Positions 1-7,699 of a stretch of DNA of 24,152 nucleotides are shown one piece after another. How positions within the stretch are numbered: the first letter of the stretch is position 1; each line of letters opens with the position of its first letter. Origin of the DNA: an uncultured bacterium (GTDB taxonomy: Bacteria; Bacillota; Clostridia; Christensenellales; QALW01); contig CAJMLN010000026.1 in NCBI GenBank assembly GCA_905214315.1, positions 1 to 24,152 of the forward strand, written 5' to 3'. Both the position numbers and the translations under genes were made by a program. The notes under the pieces were generated by a model. It was not told the DNA's origin, ran no database searches, and saw only the letters and a program-made list of their open reading frames with translations.

Positions 1-2
1 CC

Positions 3-698
3 ATCGCGTCCATTGCATTCGGGCAGCCCTCCCCCGCCGTGGACGGTAACGTGGTGCGCGTACTGGCCCGCCTGAACGCATACAGCGATACGCCGCAAAA
101 AGCCAAGCCCGTCTTTACGCGGCTGCTGCAGGGCATCTACCCTACGGGAGAAAACGCCGCGGCGCTTACCCAGGGCTTAATGGAATTGGGCGAAATTCTC
201 TGCCTGCCCAACGGGATGCCCAAATGCGGAGAATGCCCATTAAAAAAGCTTTGCCTGGCATACAAAAGCGATACCACTGCCCTGTATCCGGCAAAGGCGG
301 AAAAAAAAGAACGGAAAACAGAAGACCGCACCATACTGCTGCTGACCTGCAAAGACAAATACGCTCTGCGCCGCCGCCCGGAAAAGGGATTGCTTGCCGG
401 GCTCTGGGAATTTCCCAATTTTCCGGGAGACCTGACGGCAGAGCAGCTTGCAGCGCGGCTGCGAGCGGAAGGCATCACTGCCGTTTCCTGCACGCCCTGC
501 GGAGACGCGCGGCATATTTTTACTCACGTGGAATGGCAGATGCACGGATATGCCGTCTGCTGCCAAGAGGAGGCCGAAGGCTTCGTGTGGAAAAGCGCGG
601 AGGAAATCGCAAAGGAATATGCCGTTCCCTCTGCATTCCGCTTTTATCTGCGGCTTTTACCGCCGGCGAACAATGCAAAAAAGCGAAAAGACCTTTAA
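3..698 (+). CDS. mutY: A/G-specific adenine glycosylase MutY, 5'-truncated by the window edge
   Basis: This is the last 231 residues of MutY, the base-excision-repair glycosylase that removes adenine mispaired with 8-oxoguanine. The frame is open from the first base, so the catalytic N-terminus lies outside the window. The visible part begins with the helix-hairpin-helix-side segment containing AVDGNVVRVLAR, typical of MutY. Next comes a four-cysteine iron-sulfur motif spaced C-x7-C-x2-C-x5-C (CLPNGMPKC, then GEC and PLKKLC). After a charged linker comes the C-terminal NUDIX-like domain that recognises 8-oxoG, with GLLAGLWEFPNF and FTHVEWQMHGY. The C-terminus is intact and is followed by a terminator at 857-892. 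Bases 699-856 hold no gene that I can support. Confidence 0.95.
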   Translation: MASIAFGQPSPAVDGNVVRVLARLNAYSDTPQKAKPVFTRLLQGIYPTGENAAALTQGLMELGEILCLPNGMPKCGECPLKKLCLAYKSDTTALYPAKAEKKERKTEDRTILLLTCKDKYALRRRPEKGLLAGLWEFPNFPGDLTAEQLAARLRAEGITAVSCTPCGDARHIFTHVEWQMHGYAVCCQEEAEGFVWKSAEEIAKEYAVPSAFRFYLRLLPPANNAKKRKDL

Positions 699-856
699 AA
701 GCTTTTCCGAAAAGGGCGCGCACGCATACGGCAGAGACGGCGGGCGATACGCGCAAATGTCTTTTTAAAAGTTCTGCATTTTACCATGGCACTGCATATA
801 TCACAAGCAAAAAATTACGCTTCCCCGGCAAATCCGGGAAATTCCAAAAAGCAAAA

Positions 857-892
857 CCGCCGGAGCGGAAAATTCCCCTCCGGCGGTTTTTT
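857..892. terminator. Bidirectional intrinsic terminator between mutY and the flotillin cluster
   Basis: A perfect 9-bp GC-rich stem pairs 857-865 (CCGCCGGAG) with 878-886 (CTCCGGCGG) around a 12-nt loop. T residues follow at 887-892, and an A run precedes it at 853-856. It can therefore stop mutY transcripts rightward and the convergent flotillin-cluster transcripts leftward. The minus-strand gene's stop codon (892-894) directly abuts it. Confidence 0.85.
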
Positions 893-1365
893 CAGCGCAT
901 ACACTTGGGCTTGCCTAAAATCTCACTCCACAGAATGCCTTTCATCAGCTCCTGCTTTTCCACATCAATAAATTCATTTTCCGTCTGACTGTAGGCCGCA
1001 TCTTCCTGATGCTCCACCGCGCAATGATTCGGATTCGGCTCTATGCACTCGCCCTCGGTGCTGGGCTTTCCCTCCGGGCTCAGCGCTTCCCTGGCGGCCT
1101 GACGCTTTAAAAAGCGTTCATATTCCTCCTGCATGGGCGTTTTGGCTGCGCCCGGCGCCGGCTTTACCGCCCGGCCGGGCATGCCGCTTCTTCCCGCCTG
1201 CGGCGGGGCAGTACGGTACGGCTGCCTGTTTCCCGGATTATTTCCGGGACTCGGCTGCGGAGGAACCGGCCGGCTCCCGGGCTGCCCGGGCGTATTGGAC
1301 GTTTTATTCTTATTCACCGCAGCTACGATAGATACGATGATAAATATAATAATGATCAGTTCCAT
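892..1365 (-). CDS. Small membrane-anchored protein of the FloA cluster, function unknown
   Basis: This 157-residue protein begins with one hydrophobic segment (about residues 2-17, ELIIIIFIIVSIVAAV). A Pro/Gly/Asn/Arg-rich, probably disordered stretch follows (about 20-85). The C-terminal half is acidic and amphipathic, ending in a compact tail with GILWSEILGKPKCMR. No enzyme motif is visible. The start lies 6 nt after the floA stop codon with only a weak GGA upstream, so translation is probably coupled to floA. Inference: an inner-membrane accessory protein with a long cytoplasmic tail that may present the terminal motif to a partner. The tail resembles one I associate with small Clostridia proteins, but I cannot name a family. 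Confidence 0.7.
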   Translation of the reverse strand: MELIIIIFIIVSIVAAVNKNKTSNTPGQPGSRPVPPQPSPGNNPGNRQPYRTAPPQAGRSGMPGRAVKPAPGAAKTPMQEEYERFLKRQAAREALSPEGKPSTEGECIEPNPNHCAVEHQEDAAYSQTENEFIDVEKQELMKGILWSEILGKPKCMR

Positions 1366-1371
1366 AGCGTA

Positions 1372-2379
1372 TTATTCCGGCTTATTGGTTTTATTGCTGC
1401 CGGCATCCGCAATCGAAGAGCGCATTTGGGTATCGGCCAGCATATTCTCCATGCGATAATAATCCATTACGCCCAGTTTCCCTTCCTTCAGTGCAGAGGC
1501 CATCGCCCTGGGAACCTCGGCCTCGGCTTCTACTACCTTGGCGCGCATCTCCTGTACCTGTGCCTTCATCTCCTGCTCACGCGCAACAGCCATCGCTCGG
1601 CGCTCCTCCGCCTTGGCCTGAGCAATCTTTTTATCCGCCTCGGCCTGATCCATCTGCAGCTGAGCGCCGATGTTGCGGCCTACGTCCACATCAGCGATAT
1701 CAATGGAAAGAATCTCAAACGCCGTACCGGCGTCCAGGCCCTTGCCCAGAACCGTGCGCGAGATCAAATCCGGATTTTCCAGCACGGCCTTATGGCTTTC
1801 AGCACTGCCGGCAGTAGTAACGATACCCTCGCCGACACGGGCAATAATCGTCTCCTCGCCCGCGCCGCCTACCAGGCGGTCAATGTTGGCGCGCACCGTA
1901 ACCCGGGCCTTGGCGCGCAGCTCAATACCGTCTTTGGCAATAGCGGCTATGATGGGGGTTTCAATCACCTTGGGATTTACACTCATCTGCACCGCCGTCA
2001 GCACATCGCGGCCGGCCAGGTCAATGGCGGCGGCGCGTTCAAAGTTCAGCGGAATATCGGCGCGCTGCGCCGCGATCAAAGCGTTGACTACTTTTTCAAC
2101 ATTTCCCTTGGCCAGCAAATGCGCCTCCAGTTTGCTCATATCCAAATCCAAACCAGCCTTGGTAGCCTGAATCATCGGATACACAATCCTTGCGGGATTT
2201 ACCCTGCGGAAGCGCATAGTAGCCAACTGAAAGATTCCCACTCTTACGCCGGAGAACAGGGCCGTCATCCACATGCCGATAGGAAAGAGCCTGAAGAACA
2301 GCATCAGCAAAATCAAAACCACTACCAGGATGATAACTGCCGCAATAGGATTAAAAGAAACAGCAAGCAATTGTAACAT
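1372..2379 (-). CDS. floA: Flotillin-like protein FloA (membrane microdomain scaffold)
   Basis: The 335-residue product matches the bacterial FloA/YqfA family across its length (usually about 330 aa). An N-terminal membrane hairpin (about residues 5-45) is followed by the SPFH/PHB-type region with GVRVGIFQLATMRFRRVNP, LEAHLLAKGNVEKVV and SVNPKVIETPIIAAIAKDG. A long Ala/Glu/Lys-rich coiled coil follows (about 235-300, with repeated AEA/QAKAE patterns). Known role of the family: oligomeric scaffolds of functional membrane microdomains that affect fluidity, secretion and signalling. A strong GGAGGT ribosome binding site lies about 9 nt before the ATG, inside the end of the nfeD gene, and the two genes directly abut. 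Identification is secure; the cargo in this organism is unknown. Confidence 0.95.
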   Translation of the reverse strand: MLQLLAVSFNPIAAVIILVVVLILLMLFFRLFPIGMWMTALFSGVRVGIFQLATMRFRRVNPARIVYPMIQATKAGLDLDMSKLEAHLLAKGNVEKVVNALIAAQRADIPLNFERAAAIDLAGRDVLTAVQMSVNPKVIETPIIAAIAKDGIELRAKARVTVRANIDRLVGGAGEETIIARVGEGIVTTAGSAESHKAVLENPDLISRTVLGKGLDAGTAFEILSIDIADVDVGRNIGAQLQMDQAEADKKIAQAKAEERRAMAVAREQEMKAQVQEMRAKVVEAEAEVPRAMASALKEGKLGVMDYYRMENMLADTQMRSSIADAGSNKTNKPE

Positions 2380-2883
2380 TTATTTGTTACCTCCTTCAAA
2401 TTTTTTTACAATAATACGGCGTCCCTCAATATCAACGACCTTTACCGGAGCGTTGACGTCGATAAACTCACCGTCGGTCACAACATCCACACGGTTTCCG
2501 TCAATCAAAGCAATTCCCGCAGGGCGCAGCTGCGTTACTGCGAGCCCCTCTTTATTGATCAGATCCCGGCAGTCGCCATTAGCGGAAAAGCCGGAATCAC
2601 GATCCGTCCTTGCATCCAGCACCAGGGGATTCTGTCCTTTGCCGGCACTTTTCGCAAAGGCGGATATCGCCAGAATAATCAAGAGCACCACCCCCAGCGC
2701 GATCAGAACCACGTACCAGCCGATGCGCGGCACCAGGGCAACGATGGCAAACAGCACAAGAACACCGCCCGTGATTCCTGGAACGCCTATTCCCGGAACG
2801 AAGCATTCCAGCAGCAGAAGCGCCGTACCTGCAAGCAGGGCGATAATCACAACAACCAGAGGAATCGAAAGAAGAAATTCCAT
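2380..2883 (-). CDS. nfeD: NfeD-family membrane protein, short form
   Basis: This 167-residue protein has three hydrophobic segments (about residues 5-26, 32-51 and 55-77) and a soluble C-terminal OB-fold-like domain (about 115-165). That domain shows the NfeD pattern G-x-A-x-T-x-L-R-P-A-G, then I-D-G-x-R-x-D-V-V, and ends in I-x-V-x-x-x-E-G. It lacks the N-terminal ClpP-like protease of long NfeD proteins. NfeD proteins are classic genetic partners of SPFH/flotillin proteins and are thought to stabilise their assemblies. Here the gene directly precedes floA with no gap, and GGGAGG before its own ATG lies in the end of the lipoprotein gene. Confidence 0.92.
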   Translation of the reverse strand: MEFLLSIPLVVVIIALLAGTALLLLECFVPGIGVPGITGGVLVLFAIVALVPRIGWYVVLIALGVVLLIILAISAFAKSAGKGQNPLVLDARTDRDSGFSANGDCRDLINKEGLAVTQLRPAGIALIDGNRVDVVTDGEFIDVNAPVKVVDIEGRRIIVKKFEGGNK

Positions 2884-4392
2884 TTATCTGACCTCCCTAT
2901 CGGAAATAATTTTCTTAATTTTTATCTTTGTATCCATAAAACCGTCCAAATGTGCTATATAAAGGCTTTTATCGTCCCGTTTAACCGCCGCTACAAAAGT
3001 ATTGCCGGCAATAAACCCAATTTGTGTATCCACATTACTGATATAGGCGATCTCTTCACCATCAGGCGCGGCCATGGAAATATTATAAAATCCGCCCTCG
3101 CCGGTATAATAATACAGGTATCCGCCTTCATAAAAAAACGTATCGTCTGCAGCGCTGGAGGTAAGCGGCATAATGCTTTTGCCGCTGCAGGCGGATATAC
3201 CGTATGGCGCCCGGCTGCCCTGAAAGCAAATCAGAGAATTTCCGCTCAGCTGTGCTGAGGAAAAGCCCTGCGCCAGCTCTTCAAATTCTCCGCCGGCTGC
3301 CACATCCATAACCGAGAGCGTTCCGCTGGTAAGCAGATACAGATGCGGCGCGCAGTAAAATATGTTTTCCAAGGAAAGCGCTTCACCCGAAGGTAGCTGC
3401 ATCACCCCATGTTCAGCAGTAAGAAGATTTGTTTTTATCATCTCCTCCTGCGCGGTTTCATATACAAAAGCCGTACGGTCACTGGAAACATACCTTCCCG
3501 AAAGTACGGCTGAAGCCATCAACGCCGGTTCATCACCGTCAATACGGAAAAGATTATATTGCAGCGTAGTTTTTGCCTCATCGCAGGAAAGCAGAACCAT
3601 ATGACTGGTATCCTCACGAAACTGAGAAAGCGGAACCGAGGGAATTCTGAAAAGGATTTCGCCGTCGGCATACACAAAGCATTCGGCCACCTCTGCCGTA
3701 GCCGCGCGCTTTTGAACCGTGTGCCGGTTTTTAATTAAAAAAGCTCTTCCGCCGCTGCTGTCCACCGCGGCGATATCCAGCGCGCTCATCAGATAATTCC
3801 GGTAATCGGCGGTTGCCCAATACACAGGGTAACTGAATTCCCCGCCAATATATTCCCCCTGCGCCAAACGATACAAAAAAGTTTCCTCATCTACAAATAT
3901 CGCCTGGGCGACCTCTTCTTCTATTTTACCGGCCATACCATCCTGATACAGATAAAGCGAATTCTCTCTGTCAATAAACAAAACGGAACCTGCCTCATTG
4001 GCGCAGAGGCTGTCAAAACGGACATTTTCCGCTAAATTCCGGGCTGCTTCCGGAGCGCTCCACAACCCCAGGCTGCAAAGCACGATTCCATTTTCCACAA
4101 TAAGATCCGTAGCATATAAAACGGTGTCCGTCCCAGGAACAGGATATACATAGTTCCTTTCCTGCCCCTGCAAAGAGTAATTGACCTGTACCCGGCTGCA
4201 AAGCGAGCCGTTGCTCTGCACCCGCCAAAGCTGATCGTCCACGCCAATGCAGTAAAAGGGAAAAATTGCGTGATTCTCACTTATGAAGGGCACTTCAGCG
4301 GTCGGTCCGGGAATTCCTCCTCCCGGTGGGCCGACCGCGCAGGAGCAGAATAGCATACATGCCGCAATCAATAGTATGCACGTTTTCTTCAT
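2884..4392 (-). CDS. Putative lipoprotein, beta-propeller-like, first gene of the FloA cluster
   Basis: The 502-residue product starts with a lipoprotein-type signal: Lys2-Lys3, a hydrophobic core, and a cysteine at residue 18 in LFCSC (Cys12 in LIAAC is an alternative). The mature part has recurring short beta-rich units of the form 'hydrophobic-Asp/Gly-Leu-Tyr' (for example NSLYLYQDG, HLYLLTSGTLSVMD, GGYLYYYTGEGG). This suggests a propeller-like extracytoplasmic sensor or binding domain; that fold is inferred from spacing only. No catalytic motif is visible. An AAGGAGG site precedes the ATG. The nfeD ATG abuts its stop codon, so it very probably shares a transcript with nfeD and floA. I know no characterised homologue. 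Confidence 0.75.
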   Translation of the reverse strand: MKKTCILLIAACMLFCSCAVGPPGGGIPGPTAEVPFISENHAIFPFYCIGVDDQLWRVQSNGSLCSRVQVNYSLQGQERNYVYPVPGTDTVLYATDLIVENGIVLCSLGLWSAPEAARNLAENVRFDSLCANEAGSVLFIDRENSLYLYQDGMAGKIEEEVAQAIFVDEETFLYRLAQGEYIGGEFSYPVYWATADYRNYLMSALDIAAVDSSGGRAFLIKNRHTVQKRAATAEVAECFVYADGEILFRIPSVPLSQFREDTSHMVLLSCDEAKTTLQYNLFRIDGDEPALMASAVLSGRYVSSDRTAFVYETAQEEMIKTNLLTAEHGVMQLPSGEALSLENIFYCAPHLYLLTSGTLSVMDVAAGGEFEELAQGFSSAQLSGNSLICFQGSRAPYGISACSGKSIMPLTSSAADDTFFYEGGYLYYYTGEGGFYNISMAAPDGEEIAYISNVDTQIGFIAGNTFVAAVKRDDKSLYIAHLDGFMDTKIKIKKIISDREVR

Positions 4393-4446
4393 ACGTGCCT
4401 CCTTTTTTCCGTTCCCGTATTCGTACCAGACAAAAATCTCATATTT

Positions 4447-4481
4447 TAAAAAAAGAGCGCGGTATCAAACAGCGCTCTTTT
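4447..4481 (-). terminator. Intrinsic terminator of the SH3b-protein gene
   Basis: On the minus strand, AAAAGAGCGC (pairing bases 4472-4481) and GCGCTCTTTT (4451-4460) form a 10-bp stem with an 11-nt loop. A T run follows (A residues at 4447-4454 on the plus strand). It lies 12 nt after the stop codon of the upstream gene at 4494 and before the lipoprotein gene, so it separates these two units. I could not identify a convincing promoter for the lipoprotein-nfeD-floA unit downstream of it; some read-through is possible. Confidence 0.8.
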
Positions 4482-4493
4482 CTTCTGTTTTCC

Positions 4494-5522
4494 TCAGGTT
4501 ACCGGGCTGCCCGGAATATGATCCAATGACGTATAAATATACGCTTTCGCGTCCGCATTTCCTGCCTCAATAGCAATATAATATGCAGAACCATCATTTT
4601 TTTCTATTCTGTAATACGTATAGGCGTTGATGGTCTGAGCAGAAACCGTTTGACCTACCTTAGTTTGCCCCAGATACGCGGCCTGCGTACTTACCGAGGT
4701 TCCAAAGTTGGCAATGACCTCCTGCGGCAGGCCGATATCAAGCCAGCTGGAGGGGGTAGGCGGTTTTGTGGGGGTAGGCGTCGGCGTGGGTGTCGGCGTC
4801 GCCGTGCTCGGCGCGTCGGCAGTCAGATAAGAAGCGCTGATATATCCGAACTTATTGCTTTGATACTGAATATAATACCATCCGTTTTTATTCTCATACG
4901 CCGTTACCTGCGCTCCCTTCTTCAGGCTGGTCAGCTTACTGCCGCTGGAGGAAGGCGTACTGCGCACATTCACCGAATCTCCGGTTACATACATCGTCTT
5001 TCCGTTAGAGGTATTGGGTGTTGCCGTAGGCGAAGCGGACGGCGAGGGATCGTTTGCCGGATTGGTGGTAGAAAGATAGTTCTTGGAAACGTACCCGATA
5101 TCACCGCTGGAAAGCTTTACCTGATAAAAATCACCGGAAAGCTCATAGGCGGTAACTGCCGTACCCTTGGCCAAAGTTGTAAGCTTTTCCGAAGAAGTGG
5201 ACGCCTCTTTGCGTACGTTCACACCGTCGCCGGTAATGTACATACGCGTGCCGGCCGCCGTTGAAGAGGAGGGCGACGGGCTGTTGGAGGCGCTGGGATC
5301 CGGATCGTCGCTGGGAGTGGTATCAGGCAAACCGTCGGGCGTAGGCAGCACGCCGGGCGCCGTGGTAACCGTCGGAACATTGCCGTCCCCCGAATTTCCA
5401 CCGCCGCGCTTGGAGATTCCCACGATAATTAAAATAACTACAATAATGAAAAGCAGTGCCAGCGCGATTGCCGCAAGAAACGCGTTTCTCCTTCTTCGCG
5501 CATATTTTGCCTGAGAAGCCAT
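4494..5522 (-). CDS. Membrane-anchored protein with two bacterial SH3 (SH3b) domains
   Basis: 342 residues. A basic N-terminus (RRRR at 9-12) precedes one transmembrane segment (about 14-36), placing the rest outside the cell. After a Pro/Ser/Thr-rich spacer come two SH3b repeats. Repeat 1 spans about 93-151 (GVNVRKEAST...GDIGYVSKNYL). Repeat 2 spans about 177-234 (SVNVRSTPSS...NKFGYISASYL). A Thr-Pro repeat linker follows (243-252), then a roughly 80-residue C-terminal domain with no recognised motif. SH3b domains commonly bind peptidoglycan or peptides, so a cell-wall-associated role is likely; no hydrolase domain is present. An AGGGGGT site lies 6-7 nt before the ATG. It has its own promoter (5569-5597) and terminator, so it appears monocistronic. 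Confidence 0.85.
   Translation of the reverse strand: MASQAKYARRRRNAFLAAIALALLFIIVVILIIVGISKRGGGNSGDGNVPTVTTAPGVLPTPDGLPDTTPSDDPDPSASNSPSPSSSTAAGTRMYITGDGVNVRKEASTSSEKLTTLAKGTAVTAYELSGDFYQVKLSSGDIGYVSKNYLSTTNPANDPSPSASPTATPNTSNGKTMYVTGDSVNVRSTPSSSGSKLTSLKKGAQVTAYENKNGWYYIQYQSNKFGYISASYLTADAPSTATPTPTPTPTPTKPPTPSSWLDIGLPQEVIANFGTSVSTQAAYLGQTKVGQTVSAQTINAYTYYRIEKNDGSAYYIAIEAGNADAKAYIYTSLDHIPGSPVT
4769..4804 (-). repeat. Thr-Pro-encoding hexanucleotide repeat inside the SH3b gene
   Basis: About six degenerate 6-nt units (plus strand GGNGTN-like, for example GGCGTC, GGCGTG, GGTGTC) encode the Thr-Pro linker between the second SH3b domain and the C-terminal domain. The third-position variation suggests selection on the peptide rather than recent slippage, but copy number could vary in frame. 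Confidence 0.7.
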
Positions 5523-5568
5523 ATATCGATACCCCCTGTAAAATCATAGATAGAATAATCCTGTCTAT

Positions 5569-5597
5569 ATGATATCATGTCTTGGGGAAAATATCAA
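5569..5597 (-). promoter_or_regulatory. SigA promoter of the SH3b gene, with palindrome over the -10
   Basis: Reading the minus strand, TTGATA (5592-5597) and TATCAT (5569-5574) are separated by exactly 17 nt, about 45 nt upstream of the ATG. A perfect 10-bp palindrome ATGATATCAT (5569-5578) covers the -10. A longer imperfect inverted repeat (5543-5573, ATCATA/TATGAT arms) runs into the leader, so repressor control is possible. No clear terminator for the preceding GH42 gene is seen in 5523-5612. Confidence 0.7.
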
Positions 5598-5612
5598 GTA
5601 ATTTTCAAAAAT

Positions 5613-7595
5613 TTATTCTTCCTCCAAAACAAGCACATCGGCGGCAGCTACGGAAATTTCGCCCTGAAGGCACTTGTTGGAAAGAATTTCCCTGTACGGT
5701 TTTTCCAGAAAGAGACGGCCCGGCCGGTTAAAAATTTCGGCAACGATCTTTCCGCGCCGGCCGCCGCCCTCGCGGGGAACCGCCAGCAGATTTTCCGAAG
5801 CCTCGCAGCAGGGGGAAAGCGGAAGCTTTTCCAGCAGCCGGGTAAGCGACGCGCCGCGCGGCATCGTGCCCAGAACGATCACCTCGCCCCTGCCCACCTT
5901 TGTTCTGGTAATGGCGGCCAATCCTTTGAGCGGCCCGTTCTGATATACAGCCAGCGTCTGCTCCCTGGCGGCCACAAAGCCGTCATAGCAAAGGCTGCCC
6001 TCGCATTTCCCGCCGTCGGCAAAGGCGATATCATAGGCAATATTATCATTGGGCAGCTGATATTTGCAGTAAATACCGGCAAGCGCCTCCAAATGATAGA
6101 ACACTTCCTCCGTGCTGCGGCGCAGATCCGCATTTAAAAAGTCGCTGACCGGACCCACCACCCAAACGCCGCCGTTTTGTATAAACCGGGTAATCTTTTC
6201 CATATCCTCTATCACCGGCAGCAGGGGCGAAAACAACACCTTATAGCCTGTAAGCGGCGCCTGCTGGCTGATGACATCCAGCGGAATATGGCGTTCAAGC
6301 ACCAGGGGATCATGCAGACAGCGCCCTAAATCCGCCAAATACGTATGCTCGCTTAAAACGGCTGCGTAATACGGAATTTCCTTAAAAGCAAGCCAGGCGC
6401 TGTAATCACAGTGCAAGGCTGCCTTCGCCACAGGCTTTGTCGCCGCAAGAAAATCCGCCGCGGCCTCCAGCTCCCGGCTGGTGCGCTGGATTTCGCCGAT
6501 GGAATACAAAAAGCGGCCGCAGGCCGACACCACCGAGCCGTGCACAATTTCATGCCCTGCCGGATGCGCCCGCCAGTGCCAGTAGAGGTTCATCTCCGCG
6601 CCCAGGGCGAAGGGCAGCCAGGAATTTACGCGGCAGAAGCCCTCCTGCCGCACGCCCAGCGGATTATAGACAGAGCCGTTCCAGTTGGCCTGGGTTTCGG
6701 TATTCCAAAAGGGCACATCAGGCTTTAAATTCCGCAGGTAGTTAAACCACAAAACGGTTTTTGCCAGGCTGCAGTCGGGATGATCAAAGTTATTATAATG
6801 GTTGAACTGCACTACATCCAGCTTTTCCATCAGCTTGGGATAGTTGTGCCCTACAAACGGCATCGTATCGGTTCCGATGGGCACGGAGGAATATTGCCGC
6901 AGGACGTCGGCCTGCTCATGGATAAAATCAATCCAGCTGCCGCACTGAAAGTCAAACCACAGCGCTTTAATCGTGGGGTGCGCCCACTCTCGCGGAGGCT
7001 CAATGCTGGCAAAGGAATCGTAGCTGATGCTCCAGCGGTCCAGATCCAGCGCGGCATTAAACGCTTCAACCGTACCGTAGCGCTTTTTTAGATATTCCCG
7101 GAATCCCTCCCGGCAGACCGGACACCAGCAGGCGGTATAGGGATACACCTCGTTATCAATCTGCCAGCCCACAACGGCTGGATGCCTCCCGAAGCGTTTG
7201 GCAAGCTCGGTAACAATGATGCGGTTTTTCTCACGCATAATTTTGTTATTCGGGCAGTTGTGCCGGCGGGCGCCGTGCACCTTGCGGGAGCCGTCCTGAT
7301 ACATCAGCAGTGTTTCGGGATATTTGGTTGTCAGCCACTGGGGCGGCGTAGCCGTAGGCGTACAGAGAATCACCGCAATCTGCGCGGCATGGAGCTTGTC
7401 CAGCACATTCTGCAGCCAGTCGAACTGAAAAACGCCCTCCCGGGGCTCCATAGCGATCCAGGCGAACTCGGCAATGCGCATTAAATTGCAGCCGGCCTCC
7501 TTCATCTGCTGAATGTCGTTTTCCACCTGCTCGGCGGGCCAAAGCTCGGGATAGTAAGCGGCGCCCAAATACGGGGGTTGATTCGTATGCAGCAT
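5613..7595 (-). CDS. GH42 beta-galactosidase, zinc-site type
   Basis: The 660-residue protein matches GH42 in length and in domain order: TIM barrel (about 1-390), amidotransferase-like middle domain (about 395-600, with VLFSPLLPVIEDM and GGVWVVGPVSD) and a small beta C-terminal domain. The predicted acid/base is Glu149 in WQIDNEVYPY and the nucleophile Glu300 in FWNTETQANWNG. The structural zinc ligands of the family are present (Cys114, and Cys156/Cys158/Cys161 in CWCPVC). GH42 enzymes release terminal beta-galactose from oligosaccharides. There is no signal peptide, so it is cytoplasmic. The ATG at 7593-7595 is chosen because AAGGAG lies about 9 nt upstream, and because the 27 extra in-frame residues upstream are not GH42-like and would extend past the promoter -10. 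No transporter or regulator gene is adjacent, so the substrate is open. Confidence 0.93.
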   Translation of the reverse strand: MLHTNQPPYLGAAYYPELWPAEQVENDIQQMKEAGCNLMRIAEFAWIAMEPREGVFQFDWLQNVLDKLHAAQIAVILCTPTATPPQWLTTKYPETLLMYQDGSRKVHGARRHNCPNNKIMREKNRIIVTELAKRFGRHPAVVGWQIDNEVYPYTACWCPVCREGFREYLKKRYGTVEAFNAALDLDRWSISYDSFASIEPPREWAHPTIKALWFDFQCGSWIDFIHEQADVLRQYSSVPIGTDTMPFVGHNYPKLMEKLDVVQFNHYNNFDHPDCSLAKTVLWFNYLRNLKPDVPFWNTETQANWNGSVYNPLGVRQEGFCRVNSWLPFALGAEMNLYWHWRAHPAGHEIVHGSVVSACGRFLYSIGEIQRTSRELEAAADFLAATKPVAKAALHCDYSAWLAFKEIPYYAAVLSEHTYLADLGRCLHDPLVLERHIPLDVISQQAPLTGYKVLFSPLLPVIEDMEKITRFIQNGGVWVVGPVSDFLNADLRRSTEEVFYHLEALAGIYCKYQLPNDNIAYDIAFADGGKCEGSLCYDGFVAAREQTLAVYQNGPLKGLAAITRTKVGRGEVIVLGTMPRGASLTRLLEKLPLSPCCEASENLLAVPREGGGRRGKIVAEIFNRPGRLFLEKPYREILSNKCLQGEISVAAADVLVLEEE

Positions 7596-7627
7596 AAAAA
7601 GCACTCCTTTAAACAACAAAATTGCCG

Positions 7628-7644
7628 CGGCATGATATATGCCG
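7628..7644. promoter_or_regulatory. Perfect inverted repeat in the GH42 leader
   Basis: CGGCAT and ATGCCG arms flank a 5-nt AT-only spacer. The site lies between the predicted transcription start (near 7654) and the ATG, where a repressor operator would act as a roadblock. The arm and spacer geometry suits a dimeric DNA-binding protein. A short RNA hairpin is the alternative. Confidence 0.45.
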
Positions 7645-7660
7645 AAAGTTCTCAACCTAA

Positions 7661-7689
7661 AATATAGCAGCGGCAAAAAAGCGGGTCAA
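7661..7689 (-). promoter_or_regulatory. SigA promoter of the GH42 gene
   Basis: On the minus strand, TTGACC (7684-7689) and TATATT (7661-7666) are separated by 17 nt. It lies about 65-90 nt before the ATG and directly downstream of the direct repeats at 7700-7723. Confidence 0.75.
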
Positions 7690-7699
7690 TAAAATTATA

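Noticed and set aside
224..988. 254-codon plus-strand frame overlapping mutY and its terminator
   Set aside because: Out of frame with a clear MutY C-terminus and it reads through the bidirectional terminator.
1426..2376. 316-codon plus-strand open frame opposite floA
   Set aside because: Shadow of a highly conserved gene; composition reflects antisense of Ala/Glu codons and there is no ribosome binding site.
4393..4470. Possible promoter for the lipoprotein-nfeD-floA unit (TTGATA in the terminator loop)
   Set aside because: No acceptable -10 lies at a 16-18 nt spacing; the nearest TAAAAT is only 14 nt away.
7596..7676. 27-residue N-terminal extension of the GH42 protein
   Set aside because: It would begin upstream of the promoter -10 and is not GH42-like; AAGGAG marks the ATG at 7593-7595.
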